From Mucilaginibacter gossypii (GTDB taxonomy: Bacteria; Bacteroidota; Bacteroidia; Sphingobacteriales; Sphingobacteriaceae): DNA of 64,000 bases. This document shows, one piece after another, positions 31,777 to 40,629 of the stretch; the first letter of the stretch is position 1; every line of letters starts with the position of its first letter. The notes under the pieces were generated by a model. That model saw nothing but the letters and a program-made list of their open reading frames with translations. It was not told the origin of the DNA and searched no databases. The translations under genes were made by a program, and so were the position numbers. The stretch spans positions 1-64,000 of the forward strand of contig NZ_FNCG01000022.1 of NCBI RefSeq assembly GCF_900100945.1, read 5' to 3'.

Positions 31777-34431
31777 TTAGCAAGCCAAAGCTGCTAAGTT
31801 TTCTTCAATGATGGTTAATTTGGCTTCGGCATCGGCCTTTTTCTTTTGCTCCACCTCAATAATCTCGGGTTTTGCATTGGCCATAAACCGTTCGTTACCC
31901 AATTTTGCATTAACCGATTTCAGGAAACCTAACAGGTATTCCTGCTCTTTTTTCAGTTTTGCACACTCGGCAACCGGGTCAATTTCTTCGCTGAACGGAA
32001 TATAAAACTCATCTGTTGAGGCTAAGAAATTAATAGCCCCTTCAACTTTATCGGCTACCGATTCAAACTTGCTGATATTGGCAAGCCTTGCAATGATAGC
32101 TTCATACTGGTCGTAATTGATCCCCGAATTTGATTTAACAAATAACTCAAGCGGCTCTTTGTCAGAAATTTGTTTTGTTTTGCGGGTGTTCCTGATGGTG
32201 GTTACCACATCTTTAACAAGCTCTGTTTCATTTAATAGACGTGAATTAATTTCCCCAATAGCGGGCAATTGCGCTACAATACAGCAGTCTAATTCAGTAC
32301 GGTCGCCAAACAGCTCATCATGCCATAATTCTTCGGTAAGGAACGGCATAAAAGGGTGCAATACCTTTAAAATATTTTCGAAGAATTGAATAGTAGCCGT
32401 ATATGTAGCCTTATCAATAGGATGCTGATAAGCCGGCTTGATCATCTCCAGATACCACGCGCAAAAATCATCCCATACCAATTTATAGGTATCCATTAAG
32501 GCCTCTGATAAACGGTATTGGGCAAAGTTAGCTTCAATTTCGGTTAGCGCCTGGTTAAACCTGTTGGCAAACCATTCAATGGCTACGCCGTTAGGGTTGG
32601 CAAGGCTTTCATTAACTTCCCAGCCTTTTACCAGTTTAAAGGCGTTCCATATTTTGTTGGCAAAGCCGCTGCCTTGTTTACAGTAGCTTTCGTCAAACAT
32701 CAAATCGTTACCTGCAGGCGAGCATAGCAGCATGCCTACACGTACGCCGTCGGCGCCGTATGTTTCAATCAGGTCGAGCGGATCGGGTGAATTGCCTAAT
32801 GATTTCGACATTTTACGCCCCTGCTTATCCCTTACTATACCGGTAAGGTATACGTTCCTGAACGGTACTTCGCCCCTAAACTCATGGCCGGCCATGATCA
32901 TCCTGGCAACCCAGAAAAACAGGATCTCCGGCGCGGTAACCAAATCATTGGTTGGATAGTAATAATTGATATCAGCATTGTTCGGATCCTTAAAACCGTC
33001 AAATACCGAGATGGGCCATAACCAAGATGAAAACCAGGTATCAACTACGTCTTCGTCCTGGGTAAGGTCGGCAGCGGTAAGTGCGGGATTTTTAAGTTGC
33101 GCTTCCTTCAATGCTTCTCCAGCGTTTTTGGCAATTACAAATTCGCCTGTAGGTAAATACCATGCCGGAATCTGTTGTCCCCACCACAGCTGGCGGCTGA
33201 TGTTCCAGTCGCGTACATTCTCCATCCAATGGCGGTAAGTGTTCACAAACTTTTCGGGGATCAGTTTTATTTCGCCGTTCAATACATAATCCAAAGCAGG
33301 CTTAGCCATCTCCCCCATCTTGCAAAACCATTGCATTGATAGTTTTGGCTCAATAACCGCGTTGGTACGTTCACTGAAACCAACCTGAGATTTGTATTCT
33401 TCAACTTTTTCCAGTACGCCGGCTTCTTCCAGCAGTACGGCTATTTTTTTTCGGGCTGCAAAGCGGTCTTCTCCAACCAGTATCTGCGCCTTTTCGTTCA
33501 GGGTGCCGTCGTCATTCAGGATATCAATGACCGGCAGGTTATGACGCTGGCCCAGTTCGTAGTCATTTAAATCGTGTGCAGGGGTAACCTTCAAACAGCC
33601 GGTACCAAAATCCATAGTCACATAATCATCCAAAATCACCGGGATCTCACGGTTGATCAGCGGGATGTAAACCTTTTTACCGTGCAGGTGCATGTAACGC
33701 TCGTCATTAGGATTGATACAGATAGCTGCATCAGCCATAATGGTTTCAGGTCGGGTAGTAGCGATGGTTAGGAAGTCTGAAGTGGCTTCTTGACTTTCAA
33801 CTTCCGACTTCAGATTTACGACTTTGTACTTAATATAAAAGAGCTTCTGATTAACCTCTTTACGGATTACTTCCTCATCACTTACCGCGGTTTTGCCTTG
33901 CGGGTCCCAGTTGATCATGCGGATACCGCGATAGATCAAACCTTTTTTATACAGGTGGATAAACGTATCAATAACCGCTTCCGAAAGGTTCTCGTCCATG
34001 GTAAATTTGGTGCGGTCCCAATCGCAGGAGGCACCTAATTTTTTAAGCTGCTCCAGGATAATGCCGCCGTATTTTTCCTTCCACTCCCAGGCGTAGGTTA
34101 AAAACTCTTCGCGGGTAAGGTCTTTTTTGCTGATACCGCGCTCTTTAAGCATGGCAACAACTTTGGCCTCGGTAGCAATACTGGCGTGGTCGGTACCGGG
34201 AACCCAGCAGGCATTTTTGCCTTTCATACGGGCACGGCGAATCAGCACATCCTGTATGGTATTATTAAGCATGTGGCCCATGTGCAAAACCCCGGTAACG
34301 TTTGGCGGCGGAATCACTATGGTATAAGGCTCGCGCTCATCAGGCACCGACTTAAAAAAGCCGTGCTGCAACCAGTAACTGTACCATTTTTCTTCGGTTT
34401 CCTTTGGGATATATGTTTTAGCAATACTCAT
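31777..34431 (-). CDS. valS: Valine-tRNA ligase
   Basis: An 884-residue class Ia synthetase. PPPNVTGVLHMGHML holds the HIGH motif (residues 50-53), GRKMSKSLGNSPDPLDL the KMSKS loop, WWGQQIPAWY and an anticodon-binding domain follow, and a C-terminal coiled coil closes it. ATG at 34431 is chosen because it lies 7 bp after a -7 box; a longer frame adds 26 unlikely residues. Residues about 200-220 (YKVVNLKSEVESQEATSDFL) are encoded by a 63-bp array with exact 7-bp period and look like an insertion at the start of the CP1 editing domain relative to typical ValS. Confidence 0.96.
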   Translation of the reverse strand: MSIAKTYIPKETEEKWYSYWLQHGFFKSVPDEREPYTIVIPPPNVTGVLHMGHMLNNTIQDVLIRRARMKGKNACWVPGTDHASIATEAKVVAMLKERGISKKDLTREEFLTYAWEWKEKYGGIILEQLKKLGASCDWDRTKFTMDENLSEAVIDTFIHLYKKGLIYRGIRMINWDPQGKTAVSDEEVIRKEVNQKLFYIKYKVVNLKSEVESQEATSDFLTIATTRPETIMADAAICINPNDERYMHLHGKKVYIPLINREIPVILDDYVTMDFGTGCLKVTPAHDLNDYELGQRHNLPVIDILNDDGTLNEKAQILVGEDRFAARKKIAVLLEEAGVLEKVEEYKSQVGFSERTNAVIEPKLSMQWFCKMGEMAKPALDYVLNGEIKLIPEKFVNTYRHWMENVRDWNISRQLWWGQQIPAWYLPTGEFVIAKNAGEALKEAQLKNPALTAADLTQDEDVVDTWFSSWLWPISVFDGFKDPNNADINYYYPTNDLVTAPEILFFWVARMIMAGHEFRGEVPFRNVYLTGIVRDKQGRKMSKSLGNSPDPLDLIETYGADGVRVGMLLCSPAGNDLMFDESYCKQGSGFANKIWNAFKLVKGWEVNESLANPNGVAIEWFANRFNQALTEIEANFAQYRLSEALMDTYKLVWDDFCAWYLEMIKPAYQHPIDKATYTATIQFFENILKVLHPFMPFLTEELWHDELFGDRTELDCCIVAQLPAIGEINSRLLNETELVKDVVTTIRNTRKTKQISDKEPLELFVKSNSGINYDQYEAIIARLANISKFESVADKVEGAINFLASTDEFYIPFSEEIDPVAECAKLKKEQEYLLGFLKSVNAKLGNERFMANAKPEIIEVEQKKKADAEAKLTIIEENLAALAC
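33772..33834. repeat. Nine-unit 7-bp periodic array inside valS
   Basis: Units GAAGTCT, GAAGTGG, CTTCTTG, ACTTTCA, ACTTCCG, ACTTCAG, ATTTACG, ACTTTGT, ACTTAAT follow each other exactly every 7 bp (63 bp, 21 codons). TCTGAAGT and ACTTCAGA form an inverted pair inside it. The array is in frame within the valS coding sequence and matches the unit type of the array at 26894-27013. Confidence 0.75.
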
Positions 34432-34437
34432 AACGCG

Positions 34438-34470
34438 CAAAAATACGATAGTTAACGGTTCATAGCCAAA
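34438..34470 (-). promoter_or_regulatory. valS promoter with near-leaderless start
   Basis: On the minus strand TTTG (34470-34467), 21-bp spacer, TATTTTTG (34445-34438) match the Bacteroidota promoter. The ATG at 34431 begins 7 bp after the -7 box, so the transcript would start at or very near the start codon. Confidence 0.7.
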
Positions 34471-34558
34471 GGTTGAGGGATTTTTTTGGGAATATAGTCC
34501 ATGGTTCATAGATGATGGTTTTAAACTGATAGTTTTTGATCGGTCAAGAGCGCAGGCA

Positions 34559-34890
34559 GCATTAGGGACGGTAGCGGATACCGGCCAATGAGCGTAATGC
34601 CCTCAGGCGTATGAGCGTACAGCCCGGGCCGCAGGTAATGCCCGGAAAAAGAGATTAGAGAATTGAGATTAGCGTTTAGTTGTTTTTACGTATTGTTTAG
34701 TTTTTTTCACCGTACCAACCTATCCCATCGAGTTTATTTGAGTTAAAAAATTTTTATAAAATCCCATTAATCCCAAAAAATCCACCCAAATCCCGGTTCA
34801 GAATAATGGCGTTGCCTGCGGCCCGGGCTGTACGCTCATACTGCACAAGGCCTTAGCCACTTGGCCGGTATCCGCTACCATCCCTAACGC
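34559..34890. repeat. Pair of about 83-bp inverted repeats
   Basis: The arm at 34559-34641 and the reverse complement of 34809-34890 share GGTAGCGGATACCGGCCAA and GTATGAGCGTACAGCCCGGG, with only the central 15-20 bases different. Both begin GC(A/G)TTAGGGA and end with the complement-like (T/C)AA(T/C)GC. The 167-bp spacer is AT-rich without a gene. The 690-bp stretch 34510-35197 otherwise holds 7-bp periodic DNA and no supported gene. Confidence 0.8.
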
Positions 34891-34930
34891 AAACCAGTAC
34901 ATTGTAAAATGATTATCACTACAACATGCA

Positions 34931-34979
34931 ATCATGATCAATCATCTATAAACCATGAACCATGATCTATCAACCATGA
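34931..34979. repeat. Seven-unit exact 7-bp array
   Basis: ATCATGA, TCAATCA, TCTATAA, ACCATGA, ACCATGA, TCTATCA, ACCATGA follow at exact 7-bp steps. Complementary units CCATGGT, TCATAGA, TGATGGT occur at about 34499-34520 on the other side of the large inverted repeat, so heptad arms enclose it. Confidence 0.7.
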
Positions 34980-35197
34980 ACAACCCCACTCCCACAATAT
35001 TTTTACAATTAACAAGTTATTATATATGTAACATTCAAATTGTCATGAAAACATTACCCTTACACCGTTTCTGGCTTGATATTTTGAAAAAAACAAAACT
35101 CGAGGCCATCATTAACTGGTTCAATCACTAAAGGCCTGCCCCCGGCCACTTGTGTTTAATACCTGCTATTTATTAACTTTAATTTTTAAGTATTGAC

Positions 35198-37273
35198 ATG
35201 AAATTAAAGTTTAACTGTTTATTACTGGCTGCCTGCCTTGGCATGTCGGTAAATGTGTTTGCCGTAGATGGCCCAAAACCCGCAAAATCCAGGCACAAAA
35301 CCTCCGCCCCTCCTAAAAAATTTATCGATCCCGCCAACATGGACCTGAGCGTAAAACCCGGCGATGATTTTTTTGAATATGCCAATGGCGGCTGGCTAAA
35401 ACAAAACGGCATCCCTGCTAAAGAAACCCGCTGGGGTAGTTTCCATATTTTGCGCCAGGAAAATACAGATAGGCTCATTGGTTTGCTGAATGAAGTAAGC
35501 CAGACATCAGCATCACAACCCAAAGGCGGCCTGAAACAACTTGTGGGAGATTTGTACGCCAGTGGTATGGATAGCCTAACCATCGAAAAAAACGGTTATG
35601 CCCCCATCAAACCCGACCTGGAGCGCATTAACCGGTTAAAAACCCTTGACAACTTTATTAATGAGCTGATTTATGAGCGCGTTAACGGAATAAGTGCGCC
35701 GATTTTCAGGTTTGGGGTTGAACAGGATGAAAAGAATGTAAACAAATATGTGATAAGCCTTGGTCAGGGAGGCACTACCCTGCCCGACAGAGATTATTAC
35801 CTCAAAAACGATCCGCGTTCAAAAAAAGCACAGGACGCCTTAAAAAAGCTGATCACAACTTTGTTCACCCTTAGCGGAAGCAGTGCTGATGAAGCAGCCA
35901 AAAACACTGCTATAGTTTACGGCCTTGAATATACCTGGGCTAAGGCGCAATTGAGCCGTGTAGCCATGCGCGATCCGCATGTAACCTACAACAAGTTCCT
36001 GATTGCAGATTTTGAAAAACAAACCCCACATTTAAAATGGTCAAAAATACTTCCTGCCCTTAATGCAGGCGGACAGGACAGCATTCTTGTTGGCCAGCCT
36101 TCGTTTTTCAGAGCTACCGACTCGCTGTTTGCAGCTACCCCGATCGCTAACTGGAGAATATACCTGCGATGGAATATTTTAAGAGGAACAGCCAGTTATT
36201 TAAGCTCCGACTTTGCTAACGCAAGCTTTGCTTACAACAGCACGCTAACCGGTCAAAAAGTACAGACACCACGCGTTGAGCGTATGAGTGCCCTTGTTGA
36301 TAGCTACCTTGGCGAATTACTGGGCCAGCTTTTTGTTGAAAAATACTTTACCCCGGCCGCCAAACAATACATGGTTGATTTAGTAAACAATCTTAAAGAA
36401 ACTCTTGGCGACAGGATTAAGCGCCTTGACTGGATGAGCCCCGCAACCAAAGAACATGCACTTAAAAAACTTAATGCTTTCACCGTAAAAATCGGCTATC
36501 CGGACAACTGGGAAAAATACGATGGCATGGTGATTAACCGTAACGATTACTTCAGTAACCTGCATGCAATAGTCAAATGGCGCTATAATTTTAACGTTAG
36601 CCGTTTAGGCAAACCTGTTGATAAAACCCGATGGGGAATGACACCGCCAACCGTTAACGCTTATTATAACCCAACTAATAACGAAATTGTGTTCCCTGCC
36701 GGGATCCTTCAATTCCCGTTCTTTGATTTTAAGGCTGATGACGCCGTTAACTACGGAGGTATTGGAGCGGTAATTGGCCATGAAATGACCCACGGCTTTG
36801 ACGACCAGGGCCGCCAGTACGACGCCGATGGTACACTGCGCGATTGGTGGACCAAAGAAGATGCCGATAAATTTAAATCGCGCGCCGACCAGGTGGTTAA
36901 ACAATACAATGCCTTTACCGTTCTTGATACCCTGCACGTAAACGGCAAACTTACCCTTGGCGAAAACCTTGCCGACCTTGGTGGTTTGAACATTGCTTAC
37001 GAGGCATTCAGCAAAACCAAACAAGGCCAGTCGGCTAATACCATTGACGGTTTTACACCCGATCAGCGGTTCTTTTTGTCGTGGGCACAGGTATGGCGTT
37101 CATCACAAACTCCGGAGTCGGCGGCGCAACGGATCCTGACCGACCCACACTCGCCCGAGCAGTTCCGTACCAATGCGCCTGTAACCAATATCAACGCCTG
37201 GTACAAAGCATTTGATGTAAAACCCGGCGATAAAATGTATAAAAAACCTGAAGACAGGACAAAGATCTGGTAA
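35198..37273 (+). CDS. M13-family (neprilysin-like) zinc metallopeptidase
   Basis: A 691-residue exported endopeptidase. Signal peptide about 1-23 (LLLAACLGMSVNVFA). The M13 N-terminal domain spans about 55-430 (MDLSVKPGDDFFEYANGGWL) and the catalytic domain about 490-685. Zinc ligands are in VIGHEMTHGFDDQGRQYD (HExxH) and the third ligand in LGENLADLGGLNIAYEAF; NAYYNPTNNEIVFPAGILQ is the substrate-binding strand. All catalytic residues are present. It works outside the cytoplasm on peptides. It is monocistronic and has a strong terminator. Confidence 0.96.
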   Translation: MKLKFNCLLLAACLGMSVNVFAVDGPKPAKSRHKTSAPPKKFIDPANMDLSVKPGDDFFEYANGGWLKQNGIPAKETRWGSFHILRQENTDRLIGLLNEVSQTSASQPKGGLKQLVGDLYASGMDSLTIEKNGYAPIKPDLERINRLKTLDNFINELIYERVNGISAPIFRFGVEQDEKNVNKYVISLGQGGTTLPDRDYYLKNDPRSKKAQDALKKLITTLFTLSGSSADEAAKNTAIVYGLEYTWAKAQLSRVAMRDPHVTYNKFLIADFEKQTPHLKWSKILPALNAGGQDSILVGQPSFFRATDSLFAATPIANWRIYLRWNILRGTASYLSSDFANASFAYNSTLTGQKVQTPRVERMSALVDSYLGELLGQLFVEKYFTPAAKQYMVDLVNNLKETLGDRIKRLDWMSPATKEHALKKLNAFTVKIGYPDNWEKYDGMVINRNDYFSNLHAIVKWRYNFNVSRLGKPVDKTRWGMTPPTVNAYYNPTNNEIVFPAGILQFPFFDFKADDAVNYGGIGAVIGHEMTHGFDDQGRQYDADGTLRDWWTKEDADKFKSRADQVVKQYNAFTVLDTLHVNGKLTLGENLADLGGLNIAYEAFSKTKQGQSANTIDGFTPDQRFFLSWAQVWRSSQTPESAAQRILTDPHSPEQFRTNAPVTNINAWYKAFDVKPGDKMYKKPEDRTKIW

Positions 37274-37294
37274 GCAAGAGTTTTGTTTTTTTAT

Positions 37295-37324
37295 AACAGG
37301 CCCGGTTATGAAACCGGGCCTGTT
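37295..37324 (+). terminator. Intrinsic terminator of the M13 peptidase gene
   Basis: A perfect 13-bp stem AACAGGCCCGGTT / AACCGGGCCTGTT with a 4-nt loop, followed by TGGTTT. It ends 110 bp before the next gene. Confidence 0.8.
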
Positions 37325-37434
37325 TGGTTTACAAGTTACTTTACTGGCGTAAACCCTCCCTGTTTATGGCTCAAAAACCCCTGTGCTTGTTTTGTAATTT
37401 CGCAGTAGCTTTATCTTATAAACCTTTTAAAACA

Positions 37435-37881
37435 ATGAAAACAATATTTGATAAAGAAACCCGCGATGGCCTCATAACCCGCATCAATTTAATTAACGAA
37501 AACAGCCAGCCACAATGGGGTAAAATGAATGTTTATCAAATGCTGAAACATTGCACCCTTTCGGACGAAATGTACCTGGGCATAACAGTCTATAAACGCT
37601 CGTTCATCGGTCGCCTGTTTGGTAAGGTAGCTTTGAAAAGCATGATAAAGGATGATAGCCCCGTAGCAAAAAATAGCCCTACTGTTCCACAATGTAAAGT
37701 AACTGAAACAGGAGGCGATGTAGAAGCACAAAAAAAACGATGGATTAAACTGGTTGAGGAATATGGCAAAACTTCAAAAACTGATTTTGAGCATACTTTT
37801 TTTGGCGAAATGACCAGGGAACAAATGGGTCAGTTAGCTTATAAACATGTTGACCATCATTTGAGGCAATTTAGTAATTAA
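37435..37881 (+). CDS. DUF1569 (DinB-like fold) protein
   Basis: A 148-residue protein starting MKTIFDKETRDGLITRINLI. MNVYQMLKHCTLSDEMYLG and a C-terminal FFGEMTREQMGQLAYKHVDHHLRQF are the His-containing helices of the DUF1569/DinB-like four-helix bundle; the His residues probably bind metal. ATG at 37435 is chosen because the longer frame would begin in the terminator region. Function unknown; family members are often thiol- or stress-linked. Confidence 0.85.
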   Translation: MKTIFDKETRDGLITRINLINENSQPQWGKMNVYQMLKHCTLSDEMYLGITVYKRSFIGRLFGKVALKSMIKDDSPVAKNSPTVPQCKVTETGGDVEAQKKRWIKLVEEYGKTSKTDFEHTFFGEMTREQMGQLAYKHVDHHLRQFSN

Positions 37882-37930
37882 GGGCAGATAGGAGGAAATA
37901 TTCACGACACGACTAAGAAACCATACTGTT

Positions 37931-38326
37931 TTATTTATACCATAAAACCATTTCATCATTTAAGTCGCCCCAATCATACCGCCCTAAACTTGTTTCATGG
38001 ATATCCAGCCTATTGTGAAATAAGCCGAAAGCCATCGCATTTATAAAATGTTTTTGTCCGCTTTCATTTTCCAATAAAAACACTTTATAGTTATGATTTA
38101 CTACAAAACCATGATCTTCAATTAATTTTATGTTTTGATTTTCATCGGTTAATGATATTTCCAATCCTTCAAAAACCGAATCAATAATCAGTGTTCTCAC
38201 CCCTTTAAAAATGATATCGATGTTATATTCTCTTTCACGGCTTCTCATGCTCCTGATTAATAATTGGCTATGAGATACAAGATAATCCAACATTTTAAAT
38301 TCGCTTGAAAAATCGGAGAATATCAT
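37931..38326 (-). CDS. Hypothetical protein, 131 residues
   Basis: No family recognised. The sequence is hydrophilic with alternating beta patterns (NIDIIFKGVRTLIIDSVFEG, KVFLLENESGQKHFI) and an aromatic C-terminus (RYDWGDLNDEMVLWYK), the kind of layout seen in immunity or SMI1-like proteins, but no diagnostic motif is present. The AT content is higher than that of neighbouring genes. It is single, convergent with the DUF1569 gene. Confidence 0.55.
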   Translation of the reverse strand: MIFSDFSSEFKMLDYLVSHSQLLIRSMRSREREYNIDIIFKGVRTLIIDSVFEGLEISLTDENQNIKLIEDHGFVVNHNYKVFLLENESGQKHFINAMAFGLFHNRLDIHETSLGRYDWGDLNDEMVLWYK

Positions 38327-38457
38327 AGTTTTTATATTAAAAGTGCTATATCAAACTTAATTATTTTATATAGATAATATTCTTCACAGATTTACACAAA
38401 GCGATCAATATTTACACCACCCAAACATTGCACAAATAAAACATTCCGCCTAACCAT

Positions 38458-38465
38458 TATCTTTG
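38458..38465 (+). promoter_or_regulatory. -7 box of the MBL-rhodanese gene
   Basis: TATCTTTG matches TAnnTTTG exactly and lies 10 bp before the ATG, implying a very short leader. A -33 element is not obvious. Confidence 0.5.
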
Positions 38466-38475
38466 CAGGCAAAAT

Positions 38476-39825
38476 ATGATCATTCAACAATTTTACGATA
38501 AAGGCCTGGCGCATGGTTCATATGCCGTGATCCGTACGGGCAAAATGATAGTTATTGACCCGGCCCGTAACCCGCAGCCTTATTATGATTTCGCGGCCCA
38601 GCACGATGCCGATATTGTAGGTGTTATCGAAACCCACCCGCATGCGGATTTTGTAAGTTCGCACCTCGAAATTCATGAAACCACAGGCGCTGTAATTTAT
38701 TGCAGCAAGTTAACCGGCGCAACATATCCGCACGAAACTTTTGATGACGGCGACGTTATCCAGCTTAACGATATTAAACTAAAAGCCATCAATACTCCCG
38801 GTCACTCGCCCGATTCTATCTGTATTTTACTGGTAGATGAAGAAGGCCGCGAAACCGCCGTCTTTACCGGCGATACACTATTTGTTGGGGATGTAGGCCG
38901 ACCGGACCTGCGGGAAAATGTAGGTAACATTACTGCAAAAAAAGAGGAACTTGCCCGCCAGATGTTTCAAAGCACCCGGCAAAAACTCATGACCCTTCCC
39001 AAAAACGTAGTGGTTTACCCGGCGCACGGCCCGGGCTCGTTATGCGGTAAAAACATGAGCCCCGAGCTGGAAAGCACCATTGGCCGCGAACTGCGCGAAA
39101 ATTATGCCTTACAACTGATGGATGAGCTGGAATTTGTTAAAACGCTTACCACCGATCAGCCTTTTATGCCCAAATACTTCGGTCGTGATGTGCTGTTGAA
39201 TAAAAACGGGGTACCGGGCTTTGAAGACAGCATTACTGCTGTACCCCGTATGGAGGAAGGCAGCGCGTTGGAAGCTGACATTTTAATAGTTGATGGCCGT
39301 CCCAAAGCACAGTTCAGGAGCGGTCACCTGCATGGCGCTATTAACCTGCAGGATGGTGAAAAATTTGAAACATGGCTGGGTTCCATTATCGGCCCTGATG
39401 AGCAGTTTTACCTCATTGCCGAAAATGATGATAAGCTTGATATCCTGATTAAAAAAGCAGCCAAAATAGGTTACGAACAAAATATCAAAGGCGCATTGTT
39501 GGTTCCTGTAAACGCCAATGAAGTATCCCCCGATCTTGATTTAGACGCCTTCAGGGCAAATGAAAATGATTACACGATAGTTGATGTACGCAATCAGGCA
39601 GAAGTTGCGGCAGGCAAGGTCTTTAAAAATGCCGTTAGTATACCTTTGCCCGAACTGCGCGAACGCGTTAGTGAGATCCCTGCCGATAAACCTGTCATAG
39701 TGCATTGCGCTGCAGGCTATCGTTCGGCTGCCGGTGTGAGCATTGTTTCGGCTGCAATAAATGCCGTACCGGTTTATGACCTGGGTGAGGTGGTAACGGA
39801 GATGATGAAAGAGGTTCATGGCTAA
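38476..39825 (+). CDS. MBL-fold/rhodanese protein, persulfide dioxygenase-like
   Basis: A 449-residue cytoplasmic protein. The N-terminal metallo-beta-lactamase domain (about 1-210) has ETHPHADFVSSH, TPGHSPDSICILLVD, FTGDTLFVGDVGRPDL and YPAHGPGS, the glyoxalase-II/ETHE1-like layout. Asp-Phe stands where dinuclear enzymes have Asp-His, consistent with a mononuclear iron site. Two rhodanese domains follow: a degenerate one without Cys (about 255-350) and a complete one with HCAAGYRS (about 410-417). Related proteins oxidise low-molecular-weight persulfides to sulfite. Bacillithiol persulfide would be the substrate if the bshB1 gene in this window is functional. Confidence 0.88.
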   Translation: MIIQQFYDKGLAHGSYAVIRTGKMIVIDPARNPQPYYDFAAQHDADIVGVIETHPHADFVSSHLEIHETTGAVIYCSKLTGATYPHETFDDGDVIQLNDIKLKAINTPGHSPDSICILLVDEEGRETAVFTGDTLFVGDVGRPDLRENVGNITAKKEELARQMFQSTRQKLMTLPKNVVVYPAHGPGSLCGKNMSPELESTIGRELRENYALQLMDELEFVKTLTTDQPFMPKYFGRDVLLNKNGVPGFEDSITAVPRMEEGSALEADILIVDGRPKAQFRSGHLHGAINLQDGEKFETWLGSIIGPDEQFYLIAENDDKLDILIKKAAKIGYEQNIKGALLVPVNANEVSPDLDLDAFRANENDYTIVDVRNQAEVAAGKVFKNAVSIPLPELRERVSEIPADKPVIVHCAAGYRSAAGVSIVSAAINAVPVYDLGEVVTEMMKEVHG

Positions 39826-39826
39826 T

Positions 39827-39961
39827 GGTGATGGATGATAGTTCATGGATCATGGCCAATAAGGTCTTGGAAACTATGAACTATGAACTATCATCCATAA
39901 ACCATGAACTAAGTATACTACCCAAAACTATGAACTATCATCCATGAACCATGAACTAACC
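39827..39961. repeat. 7-bp periodic arrays that include the mnmD start
   Basis: GGTGATG, GATGATA, GTTCATG, GATCATG (39827-39854) form one arm. ACTATGA, ACTATGA, ACTATCA, TCCATAA, ACCATGA, ACTAAGT (39873-39914) and ACTATGA, ACTATCA, TCCATGA, ACCATGA, ACTAACC (39927-39961) form two complementary arrays at exact 7-bp spacing. The mnmD ATG (39944) lies in the third array. Confidence 0.75.
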
Positions 39962-40621
39962 ATAGTCCCCACAGCCGATGGCTCAAATACAATTTACAAT
40001 GCCGAAGTAGGTGAGCATTACCACTCGCGCCACGGGGCTTTGCAGGAGAGCTTGCATGTATTTGTTAAATCAGGCTTACAATATTTCCTGGAGCGGAATA
40101 ACACCAGCGGGGTTAGTATCCTCGAAGTTGGTTTCGGCACCGGACTCAACTTTCTGTTAACGGCCGATGCTTGTACCGGCACGCAAATAAAACTTGATTA
40201 CACCGGTATCGAAGCTTACCCCGTAAGCGCCGAAATGATGGCGCAAACCGGCTACCAGCAATACATCCCGGGGCTGCTTTGGGAACAATTCAACAATAAT
40301 TATTCTGCTGCATTAACAGGTAAAGTTCAAATCGATGCCACAAACCAGCTATGTATCGCTCACAGCAAGCTGCTTGATTTTAACACAGACGAGCAGTTTG
40401 ATATTATCTATTTCGACGCCTTTGCCGCAGCCCATCAACCCGAAATGTGGGATGAAGAGGCCATCAGTCATACTGTTAGCTTTTTAAAACCGGGTGGTGT
40501 GTTTGTTACCTATGCTATTACCGGCAACCTGAAACGCATGCTCAAAAGCCAGGGCTTTAAAATAGAGAAAGCACCCGGAGCACCCGGCAAACGCGAAATG
40601 CTCAGGGCAGTAAAACTTTAA
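39944..40621 (+). CDS. mnmD: tRNA (5-methylaminomethyl-2-thiouridine) methyltransferase MnmD-like
   Basis: A 225-residue SAM-dependent methyltransferase of the MnmD/DUF752 type, completing mnm5s2U34 in tRNA. EVGFGTGLNFLLTA is the SAM-binding motif I (about 62-75), FDIIYFDAFAAAHQPEMWDEE the active-site region and GVFVTYAITGNLKRMLKSQGF a later motif. The N-terminal FAD oxidoreductase half of fused MnmC is absent, as usual in this phylum. The first six codons (MNHELT) are made of 7-bp repeat DNA; a later start is not available as ATG before the conserved part. Confidence 0.9.
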   Translation: MNHELTIVPTADGSNTIYNAEVGEHYHSRHGALQESLHVFVKSGLQYFLERNNTSGVSILEVGFGTGLNFLLTADACTGTQIKLDYTGIEAYPVSAEMMAQTGYQQYIPGLLWEQFNNNYSAALTGKVQIDATNQLCIAHSKLLDFNTDEQFDIIYFDAFAAAHQPEMWDEEAISHTVSFLKPGGVFVTYAITGNLKRMLKSQGFKIEKAPGAPGKREMLRAVKL

Positions 40622-40629
40622 TCTTCCTG

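Noticed and set aside
35044..35130. Small open frame of 28 residues (MKTLPLHRFWLDILKKTKLE...)
   Set aside because: It starts with ATG and could be a peptide, but there is no conserved motif or clear promoter and it is too short to support.
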